Shown here one piece after another: positions 16,769-25,628 of a stretch of 64,000 bases of DNA (position 1 is its first letter; each line of letters starts with the position of its first letter). A model generated the notes under the pieces. That model did not search any database, was not told the DNA's origin, and worked only from the letters and a program-made list of their open reading frames with translations. The translations under genes and the position numbers were made by a program. This DNA comes from Candidatus Villigracilis proximus (GTDB lineage: Bacteria; Chloroflexota; Anaerolineae; Anaerolineales; Villigracilaceae), in assembly GCA_016715195.1 (NCBI GenBank), contig JADKBB010000018.1, positions 35,366 to 99,365 of the forward strand. The letters run 5' to 3'.

Positions 16769-19184
16769 ATGCCCAAAAAGAAGGGTACGATTGCGCTTCC
16801 CCTCGATAAAGAAGAGATCATAAAAGATTACCGCCTTGCGTATCAAAGCAGACAGGCTTCTCTTATTGGACGAAGAGAAGTATTAAGCGGCAAGGCAAAG
16901 TTTGGCATATTTGGCGATGGCAAGGAAATCGCTCAACTCGCCATCGCCCGCGCCTTTCGCAAAGGTGATTGGCGTTCTGGATATTACCGCGATCAAACCT
17001 GGATGTTCATGCTTGGCGTGATGAGCATCCAGGAATTTTTTGCCCAGTTATATTCCCATGCCGATGTCACCTACGACCCCGCCAGCGCAGGGCGGCAAAT
17101 GAATGCGCACTTTGCTTCGCGCAATTTATATCCCAACGGCACATGGCGTGCGCAAACAAAAATGTATAACGTCGCCAGCGACATCTCCCCCACCGCCGCG
17201 CAAATGCCGCGCGCTGTGGGTCTTGCCTATGCCTCGGTCATGTATCGCAAATTACAAGAACTGCACGAACTCAAGGATTTTTCAAACAACGGGGAAGAGA
17301 TCACCTTCGCCACCATCGGCAACGCATCCACATCTGAAGGTTTGTTCTGGGAATCGGTCAACGCCATCGGCGTGCTCAAAGCGCCGGCCATTGTCACCAT
17401 TTATGATGACGGCTACGGCATCTCTGTCCCCAATCAATTTCAAATGGTCAAGGAAAATATCGGCACACTGCTCAAAGGCTTCGAACGCGATTCAAGCGCG
17501 CCGCCCGAAACCATTGAACGCGGCTTCGATCATTACACCGTCCGCGCCTGGGATTATCCCGCGCTGGTCGAAACCTATCTCAGCGCCGCCGAGATTGCGC
17601 GCGAATATCACATCCCCGCATTGATCCACGTCATTGATGTGACTCAGCCGCAAGGGCATTCCACATCAGGCAGCCACGAACGCTACAAAACTCCCTGAGC
17701 GACTCAAATGGGAAGAAGAATTTGACGGACTCAAAAAAATGCGCAAGTGGATGATAGACCAGCGCGTCATTTCTGCGCCCGAGCTTGATGCCGTTGAAAA
17801 AGCAGACTACGCCACTGTGGAAGGATTCCGCAAAACCGCATGGGACAATTTCCTCGCTCCGATTCTCGAAGAGCGCAATCAAGTACTCGACATGCTCGAG
17901 GAGATCGCCAGCACGTCGAACCATGTTGCAGAGTTGCGAATACTCAGAGATCGGCTGTCAGTTCTCCCGTCGGTGGCGAGGCGTGATATTCACGGCGCAG
18001 TGCATGAAGCGTTGAGAATGCTGCGCGATGAATCGCATCCCACAAAAGGCATCCTCATTCAGTGGAAAGCTGAAGATCAGAAAATTAATGTAGAGCGCTA
18101 CAGTTCGCATTTATATTCCGGTACAGCGTTGAAAGTTCCAGAAGTGAAGCCTGTCTATTCCAAGTCATCGCCGATCGTGTTTGGGTTTGAGATCATGAAC
18201 GCCGCATTTGATTCCGCGCTGGCACGTGAGCCGCGCTTGATCGCTTTCGGTGAAGATGTTGGAAAACTCGGTGACGTGAATCAGGGTTTCAAAGGCATGC
18301 AGGAAAAGTACGGTAAATATCGTGTGACCGATACCGGCATTCGTGAAGCGACGATTTTGGGTCAGGCCATCGGCATGGCCATGCGCGGACTACGTCCGAT
18401 CGCTGAGATTCAATATCTTGATTATGTTTTATACGCATTGCAAATCATGTCTGATGATTTAGCCACATTACACTGGCGCACCGCCGGCGGACAAAAAGCG
18501 CCCGTGATCGTAAGAACCCGTGGACACAGACTCGAAGGCATTTGGCATTCCGGCTCGCCGATGTCTGGCATTATCAATCTTGTGCGCGGCATGTATGTTT
18601 TGGTTCCGCGTGATATGACTCGCGCCGCTGGTTTTTATAATACGCTGTTGAAAGCCGATGAACCCGCAATCGTTGTTGAAGTGTTAAATGGCTATCGTGT
18701 AAAAGAACGCCTGCCCGATAACATCAGCGAAATGACATTGCCGCTCGGCGTGCCAGAGATTATTCGCGAAGGCAAAGATGTGACCATCGTCACCTACGGC
18801 GCAAGCTGCCGGGTGGTATTGGATGCCGCCGATAAATTAAGCAAAGTTGGAATCGAGATCGAAGTGATCGACGTGCAATCGCTTTTGCCTTTCGATATTC
18901 ACAGCATGATCGTTGAGTCACTCAAGAAAACAAATCGCGTGCTATTCGTCGATGAAGATGTGCCTGGCGGAACAACTGCCTACATGATGCAGGAAGTCAT
19001 CGAAAAACAAGGCGGCTACTTCCATTTAGACTCCCCCGCGCAGACTCTCTCCGGCACAGCCCATAGACCCGCCTACGGTTCAGATGGAGATTACTGGAGC
19101 AAGCCCAGCGCAGAGACGATCTTCGATGCGGTGTATGAGATGATGCGTGAAGTTGATCCGCTGGCATACCCAAAGATTTATTAA
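16769..19184 (+). CDS. 2-oxoacid dehydrogenase E1, fused alpha-beta subunits (frameshifted)
   Basis: Thiamine-diphosphate decarboxylase of a pyruvate or branched-chain 2-oxoacid dehydrogenase complex. The alpha half (YRDQTWMFMLGV, GNASTSEGLFWESVN, then VTIYDDGYGISVPNQ) runs to about 17690, where one extra base in a CCC run breaks the frame after SHERYKT. The other frame picks up exactly at ERLKWEEEFDGLKK and continues through the alpha C-terminus into a complete beta subunit (AFGEDVGKLGDVNQGF, then AQTLSGTAHRPAYGSDGDYW). No start or stop separates the halves, so the gene encodes one polypeptide of about 805 residues, as in Bacteroidota-type branched-chain E1. TATAAT at 16727-16732 and AGGAGA upstream. 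E2 follows after an inserted element. Pyruvate versus branched-chain specificity is not decided. Confidence 0.88.
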
Positions 19185-19680
19185 CCGCAGAGGCGCAGAG
19201 TTCGCAGAGAAGAGCAAAAGAGCAGTGATTAGGAGAATATGATGAGTGGAATGCTAAATCAGACGACAGAAGCTATCTTGATTCGATTGAATAAGATAAG
19301 CCTTTAGGACACAGGGCTACTTAATCCGCTTATGAAGAATGTCTTTCCCTGAAGCTAAACATGCGAAATATTCCATTTCAAAAACAGGTTCCACTCGTCC
19401 ATTGGTGTATAAAGGCACAAAGCTTGGGCAAAGCGGAGATACGAATTGACTTACTTGTAAAAAGATGAGGTTCAGATGTCGAACAAATTAAAAGCCATTG
19501 ACACTGGATTGCAACTGCCCTGAAGCACACCATTGATCAAAAATGCGATCTCGGTAGTTGCCTTGAAAGTTGGTCTGATTCTGGCGGTATCAAAAATCCG
19601 AAATGTTGGTAAGGCATAAAGCGACTTGTTCTGGGACTCAAAGAATAAAAAAAACTCCGCGCTCTCTGCGTCTCTGCGGT
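19184..19680. mobile_element. Inverted-repeat-flanked unit carrying a decayed GxxExxY gene
   Basis: This 500-bp gap between E1 and E2 is bounded by ACCGCAGAGGCGCAGAG (19184-19200) and CTCTGCGTCTCTGCGGT (19664-19680), complementary at 16 of 17 positions. The arms are composed of 8-9-bp CGCAGAG words that continue inward on the left (TTCGCAGAGA). The left arm starts at the last base of the E1 stop codon and the right arm ends 22 bp before the E2 start. A solo palindrome of the same family is at 60842-60902. Mobility is inferred, not shown. Confidence 0.6.
19241..19648 (+). pseudogene. Decayed GxxExxY (PD-(D/E)XK nuclease-like) protein gene
   Basis: No intact frame, but three-frame translation recovers the family in order: LNQTTEAILI, then LGH...SAYEECLSLKLNMRNIPF with QKQVPLV (uninterrupted from about 19333), then VYKGTKLGQ in another frame, IRIDLLV, KAIDT, LKVGLIL and IKRLVLG. 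These match the known GxxExxY layout (LGPGLLESAYEECL, VYKG, YRLDLLV, IKAID, LKVGLLINF, GIKRLVL). In-frame stops and several indels, far more than elsewhere in the window, mean it is a true pseudogene. The family belongs to the PD-(D/E)XK superfamily and its function is unknown. Confidence 0.75.
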
Positions 19681-19701
19681 GAAAATTCTTAAGGAGAATT
19701 T

Positions 19702-20958
19702 ATGGCAACTAAGGTACTCGTTCCGAGATTAGGCGAAGGCGTTGACGAAGTAACCGTTACAAAATGGCTCAAACAGGTTGGCGACTCGATCAATGAGTTG
19801 GAACCTTTGCTTGAAGTGAATACAGATAAAGTAGATACCGAAATCCCAGCACCGGCTTCGGGTGTGATTCTCAGTATTAACATGCCGGAAGGTCAGGCCG
19901 CGAAAGTTGGAGAATTGCTGGCGGTGATTGGAAAAGTGGGAGAGACCGTTGATAGTGGACAGTTGACAGTGGACAGCAGCAAAGAGTCAAAAGTCGAAAG
20001 TCAAAAGTCAGAGCCGCAGCCAACCGCCCACCACCAAACACCTACTACCAACAAAGACATTGGCTTCATCTCCCCCGTCGTAGCAAAGATCGCCGCCGAA
20101 CACGGCGTGAATTTATCCCAGGTACACGGCACCGGTTTAAGCGGACGAATTACGAAGAATGATGTGTTAAGTTATGTCGAAGGTCAAAAGTCAAAGGTCG
20201 AGCCTCGTTCCACACAACCTGTGAACCTGAAACCTGCCAGCCTGACACCTGATACCTCATCACCTGATACCTTAATCAAACATACCTCCATGCGCAAATC
20301 GATCGCGGAGCATATGGTCATGTCCAAGCGGACTTCTCCGCACGTGCTGACTGTAATGGAAGCAGATATGTCTCGTGTGATAAAACATCGCGCCGCGAAT
20401 AAATCCGCTTTTGAAAAAGACGGCGTCAACTTAACCTTCACCGCTTACTTCATGAGTGCCATCGTCAATGGACTGAAAGCCTATCCAATGGTCAACTCTT
20501 CGTGGAGTGATGAAGGCGTATTGGTTCACAAGAATATCAATATCGGTATGGCCGCTTCACTTGGCGAAGAAGGCTTGATCGTGCCAGTCATCAAAGGCGC
20601 GGACAATCTTTCATTGTTGGCAATGGCGCGCTCGGTCAATGATCTCGCCAACCGTGCGCGGAATAAAAAACTGCAGCCCGATGAAGTGCGCGGCGGGACG
20701 TTCACACTCACCAACCACGGCACCAGCGGATCACTATTCGCATTCCCGGTCATCAACCAGCCGCAATGCGGCATTCTGGGAATCGGCGCCATGCAAAAAC
20801 GTGTGATCGTCATCCCCGCTGACGGGACACGTGATGACGCAATCGCCATCCGCCCGATGGTGTATATGTCCTTTGTCTTCGACCATCGCATTTTAGACGG
20901 CGCATCAGCCGATTGGTTTTTGGCAAAGGTAAAAGAGACTTTGGAGAATTGGTCATGA
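19702..20958 (+). CDS. Dihydrolipoamide acyltransferase E2 of a 2-oxoacid dehydrogenase complex
   Basis: 418 residues. Lipoyl domain at 1-77 with the lipoylated lysine in EVNTDKVDTEI, a linker, a peripheral-subunit-binding domain (VAKIAAEHGVNLSQVHGTGLSGRITKNDV at about 120-150), a second linker, then the catalytic acyltransferase domain (from about 192) ending in DHRILDGA, the HXXXDG motif. AAGGAG before the ATG. Both linkers are built from heptanucleotide tandem repeats typical of intergenic DNA in this window (19963-20016 and 20177-20275). E1 lies upstream beyond the inserted element and E3 3 kb downstream. Overlaps the next gene by ATGA. Confidence 0.93.
   Translation: MATKVLVPRLGEGVDEVTVTKWLKQVGDSINELEPLLEVNTDKVDTEIPAPASGVILSINMPEGQAAKVGELLAVIGKVGETVDSGQLTVDSSKESKVESQKSEPQPTAHHQTPTTNKDIGFISPVVAKIAAEHGVNLSQVHGTGLSGRITKNDVLSYVEGQKSKVEPRSTQPVNLKPASLTPDTSSPDTLIKHTSMRKSIAEHMVMSKRTSPHVLTVMEADMSRVIKHRAANKSAFEKDGVNLTFTAYFMSAIVNGLKAYPMVNSSWSDEGVLVHKNINIGMAASLGEEGLIVPVIKGADNLSLLAMARSVNDLANRARNKKLQPDEVRGGTFTLTNHGTSGSLFAFPVINQPQCGILGIGAMQKRVIVIPADGTRDDAIAIRPMVYMSFVFDHRILDGASADWFLAKVKETLENWS
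19963..20016 (+). repeat. Heptanucleotide repeats inside the first E2 linker
   Basis: Consecutive 7-base words of the AGTGGAC/AGTTGAC type and then the AAAAGTC/GAAAGTC type. The same word families occur in non-coding gaps (for example 34137-34165 and 1830-1853). Confidence 0.75.
20177..20275 (+). repeat. Heptanucleotide repeats inside the second E2 linker
   Basis: Words AAAAGTC, AAAGGTC, then a run of ACCTGNN words. They encode a Pro/Ser/Thr-rich flexible linker. Confidence 0.7.
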
Positions 20959-21578
20959 CAAATTTCGACGAACGCGCAAAAGATTGGGACTCTGATCCTA
21001 AAAAAATAGAACGCGCCCGCACTGTGGCAGAAGCCATCCGCAATACAATTCTGGTCACGCCGCAAATGTCCGCGCTGGAATATGGCTGCGGCACAGGACT
21101 ATTAAGTTTTGCACTTCAATCTGATCTGGGACAAATTACCCTCGCAGATACATCACAAGGCATGTTGGATGTACTTGGCGAAAAGATCAGCACCGCAGGC
21201 GTAACGAACATGCATCCCACACGCCTCGACCTCACCACAGACTCTCCCCTGCCCTCTCAGCGCTTTGACATCACATATTCACTGATGACATTGCATCACA
21301 TTGAAAAGCCCAAAGACATCCTGAAAAAATTTCATGCATTACTCTCCCCTTCAGGAATATTATGCATCGCAGATCTGGATAAGGAAGATGGGACTTTTCA
21401 CACCGACGGCACAACCGATGTCCACAAGGGATTTGAGCGTACCGAACTCCAAACATGGGTTGAAGAAACGGGATTTACAGATGTCAAATTTTCGACCGTG
21501 TGTGAGATCAAAAAGAAAATCAACGAAGTTGAAAAAACATTTCCCGTTTTTCTGTTGACCGCCAGAAAAACAACATGA
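20955..21578 (+). CDS. Class I SAM-dependent methyltransferase
   Basis: 207 residues. The ATG overlaps the E2 stop (ATGA), indicating translational coupling. Motif I is ALEYGCGTGLLSFAL (about 40-54), followed by ITLADTSQGML (motif with the acidic ribose-binding residue) and a post-I region DITYSLMTLHHIEKPKDIL. No substrate-specific domain is visible. N-terminal FDERAKDWDSDPKKIERA is typical of a common family of small-molecule methyltransferases. Confidence 0.85.
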   Translation: MTNFDERAKDWDSDPKKIERARTVAEAIRNTILVTPQMSALEYGCGTGLLSFALQSDLGQITLADTSQGMLDVLGEKISTAGVTNMHPTRLDLTTDSPLPSQRFDITYSLMTLHHIEKPKDILKKFHALLSPSGILCIADLDKEDGTFHTDGTTDVHKGFERTELQTWVEETGFTDVKFSTVCEIKKKINEVEKTFPVFLLTARKTT

Positions 21579-21892
21579 AAGTATTGACCGGCGAACTGGA
21601 AGCCTATTGGGAACAAGGCTGGGAAGGTCGCATTGAATTCGCTTTCCAGTTTGAAGGCAACAAAGAACCATTCTTTCTAGAGAATGGATATCGCCTCACC
21701 ATTTACGAAACAAACGAAAAAATACTCTGGTCTGGAAAAATTCAATGGGTCAAACGCGGCTTTTTTGATAACCACAAACTAAACGCCGATATCTGGTCTT
21801 ATACAAAACAAAAAGGCGTGACCTACGCCGAGTGGCTGGGCTGGTTCTGGCACAAACCGCCTTTGAAGGCAAAAATTGAAATTGAGGAATAA
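21575..21892 (+). CDS. Hypothetical protein, 105 residues
   Basis: Not recognised. Overlaps the upstream methyltransferase by ATGA and ends 2 bp before the next gene, so it is clearly translated with them. Soluble, tryptophan-rich (nine Trp, including EWLGWFWHKPP near the C-terminus), beta-rich, with patterns like QGWEGRIEFAFQFEG and GYRLTIYETNEKILWSGKI. No motif suggests a function. Confidence 0.7.
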   Translation: MKVLTGELEAYWEQGWEGRIEFAFQFEGNKEPFFLENGYRLTIYETNEKILWSGKIQWVKRGFFDNHKLNADIWSYTKQKGVTYAEWLGWFWHKPPLKAKIEIEE

Positions 21893-21894
21893 AC

Positions 21895-22371
21895 ATGGCA
21901 GAAAAACAAATGGATCACCCGAACACCAACAAAAACATTCATCCGCCTTTCGTGGCCCTGTTTTATATCTTCATCGCACTGGTTCTCGGCAGAGTCATCG
22001 TCATACCATTCGTCATGCCGCAGATCGCAAGAAATATCGGATTGGCGCTCACCTTCATCGGATTTCTATTTGGTGTGGGCGCCTTCATTGAATTTCGAAA
22101 AGCGCGCACAACACTTGATCCGCATGGCTCGGTAAAAACACTGGTGATGAACGGCATCTATCGCATCACCCGCAACCCGATCTATTTTGGATTTCTTCTC
22201 ATGGTGATCGGCTTTCCGCTGAACTACGGTCACTTTTGGGGCTTCCTCACTGCGCCGTTTTATATCGTCAGCATGAATCAGCTTGTGATCGAAAAGGAAG
22301 AAGCCTATCTGGAGAAAAAATTCAAAGAGCAATATACAGCTTACAGATTAAGAGTGAGGCGCTGGTTATAA
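21895..22371 (+). CDS. Isoprenylcysteine carboxyl methyltransferase-family membrane protein
   Basis: 158 residues with about four transmembrane helices. The C-terminal half carries the ICMT/PEMT signature: NGIYRITRNPIYFGFLLMVIGF, followed by EEAYLEKKFKEQYTAYRLRVRRWL, in which the E-E pair and RVRRWL are conserved. Bacterial members methylate small lipophilic or unknown substrates. Third gene of a coupled trio after E2; terminator at 22378. Confidence 0.85.
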   Translation: MAEKQMDHPNTNKNIHPPFVALFYIFIALVLGRVIVIPFVMPQIARNIGLALTFIGFLFGVGAFIEFRKARTTLDPHGSVKTLVMNGIYRITRNPIYFGFLLMVIGFPLNYGHFWGFLTAPFYIVSMNQLVIEKEEAYLEKKFKEQYTAYRLRVRRWL

Positions 22372-22377
22372 ATCCCA

Positions 22378-22402
22378 AAGGCGGCATAAGTCGCCTTTTT
22401 AT
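22378..22402 (+). terminator. Rho-independent terminator
   Basis: Stem AAGGCGGC (22378-22385) with GTCGCCTT (22390-22397), ATAA loop, T-tract. Ends the E2-methyltransferase operon. Confidence 0.85.
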
Positions 22403-22411
22403 TTTCGCAGA

Positions 22412-22440
22412 TTGACTTAGAACATAATTTCTATTATTAT
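22412..22440 (+). promoter_or_regulatory. Promoter of the dienelactone hydrolase gene
   Basis: TTGACT (22412-22417), 17-bp spacer, TATTAT (22435-22440), 41 bp upstream of the ATG with AAGGAG between. Confidence 0.65.
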
Positions 22441-22481
22441 AGAGAAACAAAATCGGAAATCCTATTTAAGGAGAAAATCAA

Positions 22482-23141
22482 ATGTCCATTCAAACATCTG
22501 AGATCCAATTGAAAGTCAACGACAAAACTGTAAACGCGTATCTTGCAGCTCCACAAAATGGCGGGCCGGGAGTTTTGGTTTTACACGCGTGGTGGGGATT
22601 GAAACCATTCTTCAAACAGGTTTGCGATCAACTTGCCGAACAGGGTTTCACCGCGTTCGCGCCCGATCTCTATCAAGGCCGGGTTGCAAAAACGATCGAC
22701 GAGGCCAAAGAGTTCATGGAGCAAAATGATTTTGAATTCATGAGCGAGATCGTGAAAGCCGCAAACGCTCACCTAACCTCTCTTTGCGCTGGCAAGATCG
22801 GCGTGGTCGGATTTTCAATGGGCTCAGGCTGGGCATTGGCCGTGGCAGAAAATAATCCTAATGTTTCTGCGGCTGTACTTTTCTATGGAGCCGGCGAGGC
22901 TGATTTTAGTAAAGTGAAAGCAAAAGTTCTCGGTCATTTTGCGGAAGTGGATGAATGGGAGCCGCTTGAATATGTGCAAGGAATGGAAGCGGGGATGAAA
23001 TCTGCGGGCTTGGACGTGACGCTTCATCTCTACCCGAAAGTTGCTCACTGGTTCGTTGAAGAGGATCGCCCCGAATATGACTCCGCATCCGCGCTGCTGG
23101 CGTGGTCGCGGACATACGAATTCCTGCGAAAAAATTTGTAA
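22482..23141 (+). CDS. Dienelactone hydrolase-family alpha/beta hydrolase
   Basis: 219 residues. N-terminal VNAYLAAPQNGGPGVLVLHAWWGL, then the nucleophile region. In the DLH family the nucleophile elbow is GXCXGG; here it reads GVVGFSMGSGWA with serine in place of cysteine. Asp and His complete the triad in FAEVDEWEP and KVAHWFVEEDRPEYD. Likely an esterase or lactonase acting in the cytoplasm. Own promoter, weak terminator after, then lpd. Substrate unknown. Confidence 0.85.
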   Translation: MSIQTSEIQLKVNDKTVNAYLAAPQNGGPGVLVLHAWWGLKPFFKQVCDQLAEQGFTAFAPDLYQGRVAKTIDEAKEFMEQNDFEFMSEIVKAANAHLTSLCAGKIGVVGFSMGSGWALAVAENNPNVSAAVLFYGAGEADFSKVKAKVLGHFAEVDEWEPLEYVQGMEAGMKSAGLDVTLHLYPKVAHWFVEEDRPEYDSASALLAWSRTYEFLRKNL

Positions 23142-23146
23142 CTTTC

Positions 23147-23178
23147 AACTGCCCTCCGCATCAAAAGGAGGGCAGTTT
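23147..23178 (+). terminator. Stem-loop, probable weak terminator
   Basis: Eleven-base stem AACTGCCCTCC (23147-23157) with GGAGGGCAGTT (23167-23177), short T-run only. Confidence 0.7.
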
Positions 23179-23241
23179 GCTTGTAGTACAATTGGTTTAA
23201 AGTTTAACCATTCTCAATCTTAACTCTCTGGAGTGAATTAA

Positions 23242-24642
23242 ATGTCAGAAAATTTTGATGTCGTTGTTATTGGTGCCGGCCCTGCGGGCTACGTGGCTGC
23301 AATTCGCGCCGCTCAACTTAAACAGAAAGTCGCAATCGTAGACAAGCAATGGCTTGGAGGTGTTTGTTTAAACGTAGGCTGTATCCCTTCAAAGTCACTG
23401 CTGCGTAACGCTGAGATCGCCCACACCCTGCGCGAACGCGGCAAGGAATTCGGCTTCAGCATGGACAATCTGAAACTGGATTACGGCGTGGCGGTAAAGC
23501 GCTCACGTCAAAACTCAGATCGTCTGGTCAAAGGCATTGGCTTTTTGATGAAGAAGAACAACATCCCTGTCTTCATGGGTGAAGCCAAATTTAAATCAAA
23601 AGATACAGTCGCTGTGACCGATAAAAACGGCAAAGTGACTGAACTCAAAGCAAAGAATATCATTGTCGCCACCGGCGCAAGTGCCGCCTCGCCTGCCGCA
23701 TGGAAAATTGACGGCGAGAAAGTAGTCACCTATTGGGAAGCCATTCTTCAGAATAAATTACCCAAGTCTGTTGTGGTGATCGGCTCCGGCGCGATCGGCG
23801 TGGAATTCTCAACCATCTGGAATTCCTACGGCGTGGATGTGACCATTGTTGAAATGCTGCCGCGCATCGTTCCGCTTGAAGATGAAGAAGTTTCAAAAGA
23901 ACTCGAAAAGGAATTCAAGAAGCGTGGAATTAAAGCCATGACCGGCCACAAAGTGGAATCTGTCGAAGCAACTGCAACAGGCGTCAAAGTTGTTGTCAGT
24001 GCAGATGGCAAGCAGACCACACTCGAAGCAGATCAGGCTTTGGTTGCGATCGGTTTCCGTCCCAATTCAAAGGGACTCGGCCTCGAAGAAATCGGCGTCA
24101 AAGTTAACGAGCGCGGATTTGTTGAGATCGACGAAAAAATGCAGACAAATATCCCTGGCATTTGGGCCATCGGCGATTTGACCGGCAAACTCATGCTGGC
24201 ACATGTCGGCTCGGCCATGGGAATTATCTGCGCTGAAAATATCGCCGGCGCAGAAACAGTCACACTCGATTATGAAATGATGCCACGCGCCACCTATTGT
24301 CAGCCGCAAGTAGCTTCATTTGGATTGACCGAAGCGCAAGCCAAGGAACGCGGATACACAGTCAAGATCGGCCGCTTCCCCTTCCAACCAAATGGTAAGG
24401 CGCTCGGCATGGGAGATTATGCGGGCTTCGTTAAACTTGTGATCGACGAAAAATATGGCGAGATTCTCGGCGCGCACATGATCGGCCCCGAAGTGACCGA
24501 ACTGCTGCCCGAATTGACTCTCGCGCACATGATGGAACTCACCCCGCACGAAATCGCCCGCAACGTCCACGCGCACCCGACGCTTTCCGAAGCGATCATG
24601 GAAGCGGCGCACGCGGCAGAAGGCAGCGCGATTCATATTTAG
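23242..24642 (+). CDS. lpdA: Dihydrolipoyl dehydrogenase (E3)
   Basis: FAD flavoprotein that reoxidises the E2 lipoyl groups with NAD+. 466 residues. FAD dinucleotide motif VVIGAGPAGYVAA at the start, redox disulfide GGVCLNVGCIPSK (Cys about 42 and 47), NAD-binding GSGAIGVEFS, second FAD contact IWAIGDLTG, and C-terminal active site HAHPTLSEAIMEA (His-Glu). Completes the E1-E2-E3 set with 16769-20958. The Shine-Dalgarno CTGGAGTG precedes the ATG. Ends at a bidirectional terminator. Confidence 0.96.
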   Translation: MSENFDVVVIGAGPAGYVAAIRAAQLKQKVAIVDKQWLGGVCLNVGCIPSKSLLRNAEIAHTLRERGKEFGFSMDNLKLDYGVAVKRSRQNSDRLVKGIGFLMKKNNIPVFMGEAKFKSKDTVAVTDKNGKVTELKAKNIIVATGASAASPAAWKIDGEKVVTYWEAILQNKLPKSVVVIGSGAIGVEFSTIWNSYGVDVTIVEMLPRIVPLEDEEVSKELEKEFKKRGIKAMTGHKVESVEATATGVKVVVSADGKQTTLEADQALVAIGFRPNSKGLGLEEIGVKVNERGFVEIDEKMQTNIPGIWAIGDLTGKLMLAHVGSAMGIICAENIAGAETVTLDYEMMPRATYCQPQVASFGLTEAQAKERGYTVKIGRFPFQPNGKALGMGDYAGFVKLVIDEKYGEILGAHMIGPEVTELLPELTLAHMMELTPHEIARNVHAHPTLSEAIMEAAHAAEGSAIHI

Positions 24643-24720
24643 AAAATTAGCCAGAAGTCCACCAGATAAAACAGAGAGAACGGTTTGCCTACAAAAACTG
24701 ACTTGCATAAACCCTAAAAT

Positions 24721-24754
24721 AAAAAACTCCGAGTTTATCGACTCGGAGTTTTTT
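24721..24754. terminator. Bidirectional terminator between convergent genes
   Basis: Perfect 14-base stem (24721-24734 with 24741-24754), loop TTATCG, A-tract and T-tract on the two sides. Serves lpdA on plus and the methyltransferase on minus. Confidence 0.95.
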
Positions 24755-24756
24755 AT

Positions 24757-25491
24757 TTATATTTTTTCAACGACCCAGAAATGTGAAAGTCCCAAACCTT
24801 TTAGCGGTGTGGCTTCGAGGAATTGTAAAATTGCACGAAGTATTTTTCCCAATGCACCAAAGCGCGCAATGATGTTATCGTAGGCGCCGAAGATCACAGT
24901 CCGCTCGATGAATTTCACATTCAAGCCATCGAACAATTTTTGCATGTCACTTCTTGAATAGACACGCACATGCGGCGCAAGTTTATTGCGCAGCGCACGC
25001 GGCAGATAATTCACGAATAATTTATTTCCAAAATGATATTTGTCATTCCAGAATATTCCGTGCGTTTCATACGGATATCCGCGGTTGGGACAAAAGATCA
25101 CAGCGCGGCCGCCGGGTTTCAGCACACGGATCATCTCACAGACGGCGGAGCGGTCATCTTGAACGTGTTCGATCACTTCGTGGCTGAGGATCAGGTCAAA
25201 CGTCGAAGAAGGAAGCGGGATGAATTCACCTGCGGCGTTAATGATCTCATCCGAATTGACTCGCGCTTCGGCCGCCCGTTCCAGATCATATTCCAACCCG
25301 ATCACACGCGACCCGAGGCCTGTCAGCTTTTCTACATACATTCCCACCCCGCATCCATTTTCAAGGACGAGTCCGGTAATGCGTGGACCTGCGGCCTGTA
25401 CGATCATATCCAAACGGCGCTGCTGCCCTGCGCGCCAAACATAGGAAGGTTCGCCGCGCAATGCGGCTTTCTGCATATCTCTTTCAGTCAT
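24757..25491 (-). CDS. Class I SAM-dependent methyltransferase
   Basis: 244 residues. Motif I VLENGCGVGMYVEKL (about 40-54), acidic residue in VIGLEYDLERA, and FDLILSHEVIEHVQDDRSAV, typical of Methyltransf_11. The C-terminus is hydrophobic and basic (ILRAILQFLEATPLKG), as in enzymes acting on lipid or sugar precursors. The -10 box TATAAT (minus strand, 25502-25507) lies about 10 bases from the ATG with no Shine-Dalgarno, so the mRNA may be leaderless. Divergent from nusA. Confidence 0.85.
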   Translation of the reverse strand: MTERDMQKAALRGEPSYVWRAGQQRRLDMIVQAAGPRITGLVLENGCGVGMYVEKLTGLGSRVIGLEYDLERAAEARVNSDEIINAAGEFIPLPSSTFDLILSHEVIEHVQDDRSAVCEMIRVLKPGGRAVIFCPNRGYPYETHGIFWNDKYHFGNKLFVNYLPRALRNKLAPHVRVYSRSDMQKLFDGLNVKFIERTVIFGAYDNIIARFGALGKILRAILQFLEATPLKGLGLSHFWVVEKI

Positions 25492-25570
25492 AGCTGCCGA
25501 TTATACCTTGCGCCTTCCCTCTCTCTATGCTAAAATTTTGCGCGGACGGAAAACCCAATAGAGACGACAT

Positions 25571-25595
25571 CGAAAAGTGGGTAACCCCCACTTTT
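25571..25595 (+). promoter_or_regulatory. Leader hairpin upstream of nusA
   Basis: Ten-base stem GAAAAGTGGG with CCCACTTTTC around TAACC in the nusA 5' leader, about 35 bp before the ATG. It lacks a T-tract. It may take part in autoregulation or RNA processing. No rimP gene precedes nusA here. Confidence 0.5.
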
Positions 25596-25628
25596 CTGCT
25601 TGTAAATAGGAGTAATGGAGTAAGCAGC

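Noticed and set aside
24954..25533. Plus-strand frames over the minus-strand methyltransferase
   Set aside because: The minus frame has motif I and a full methyltransferase fold; the others do not.
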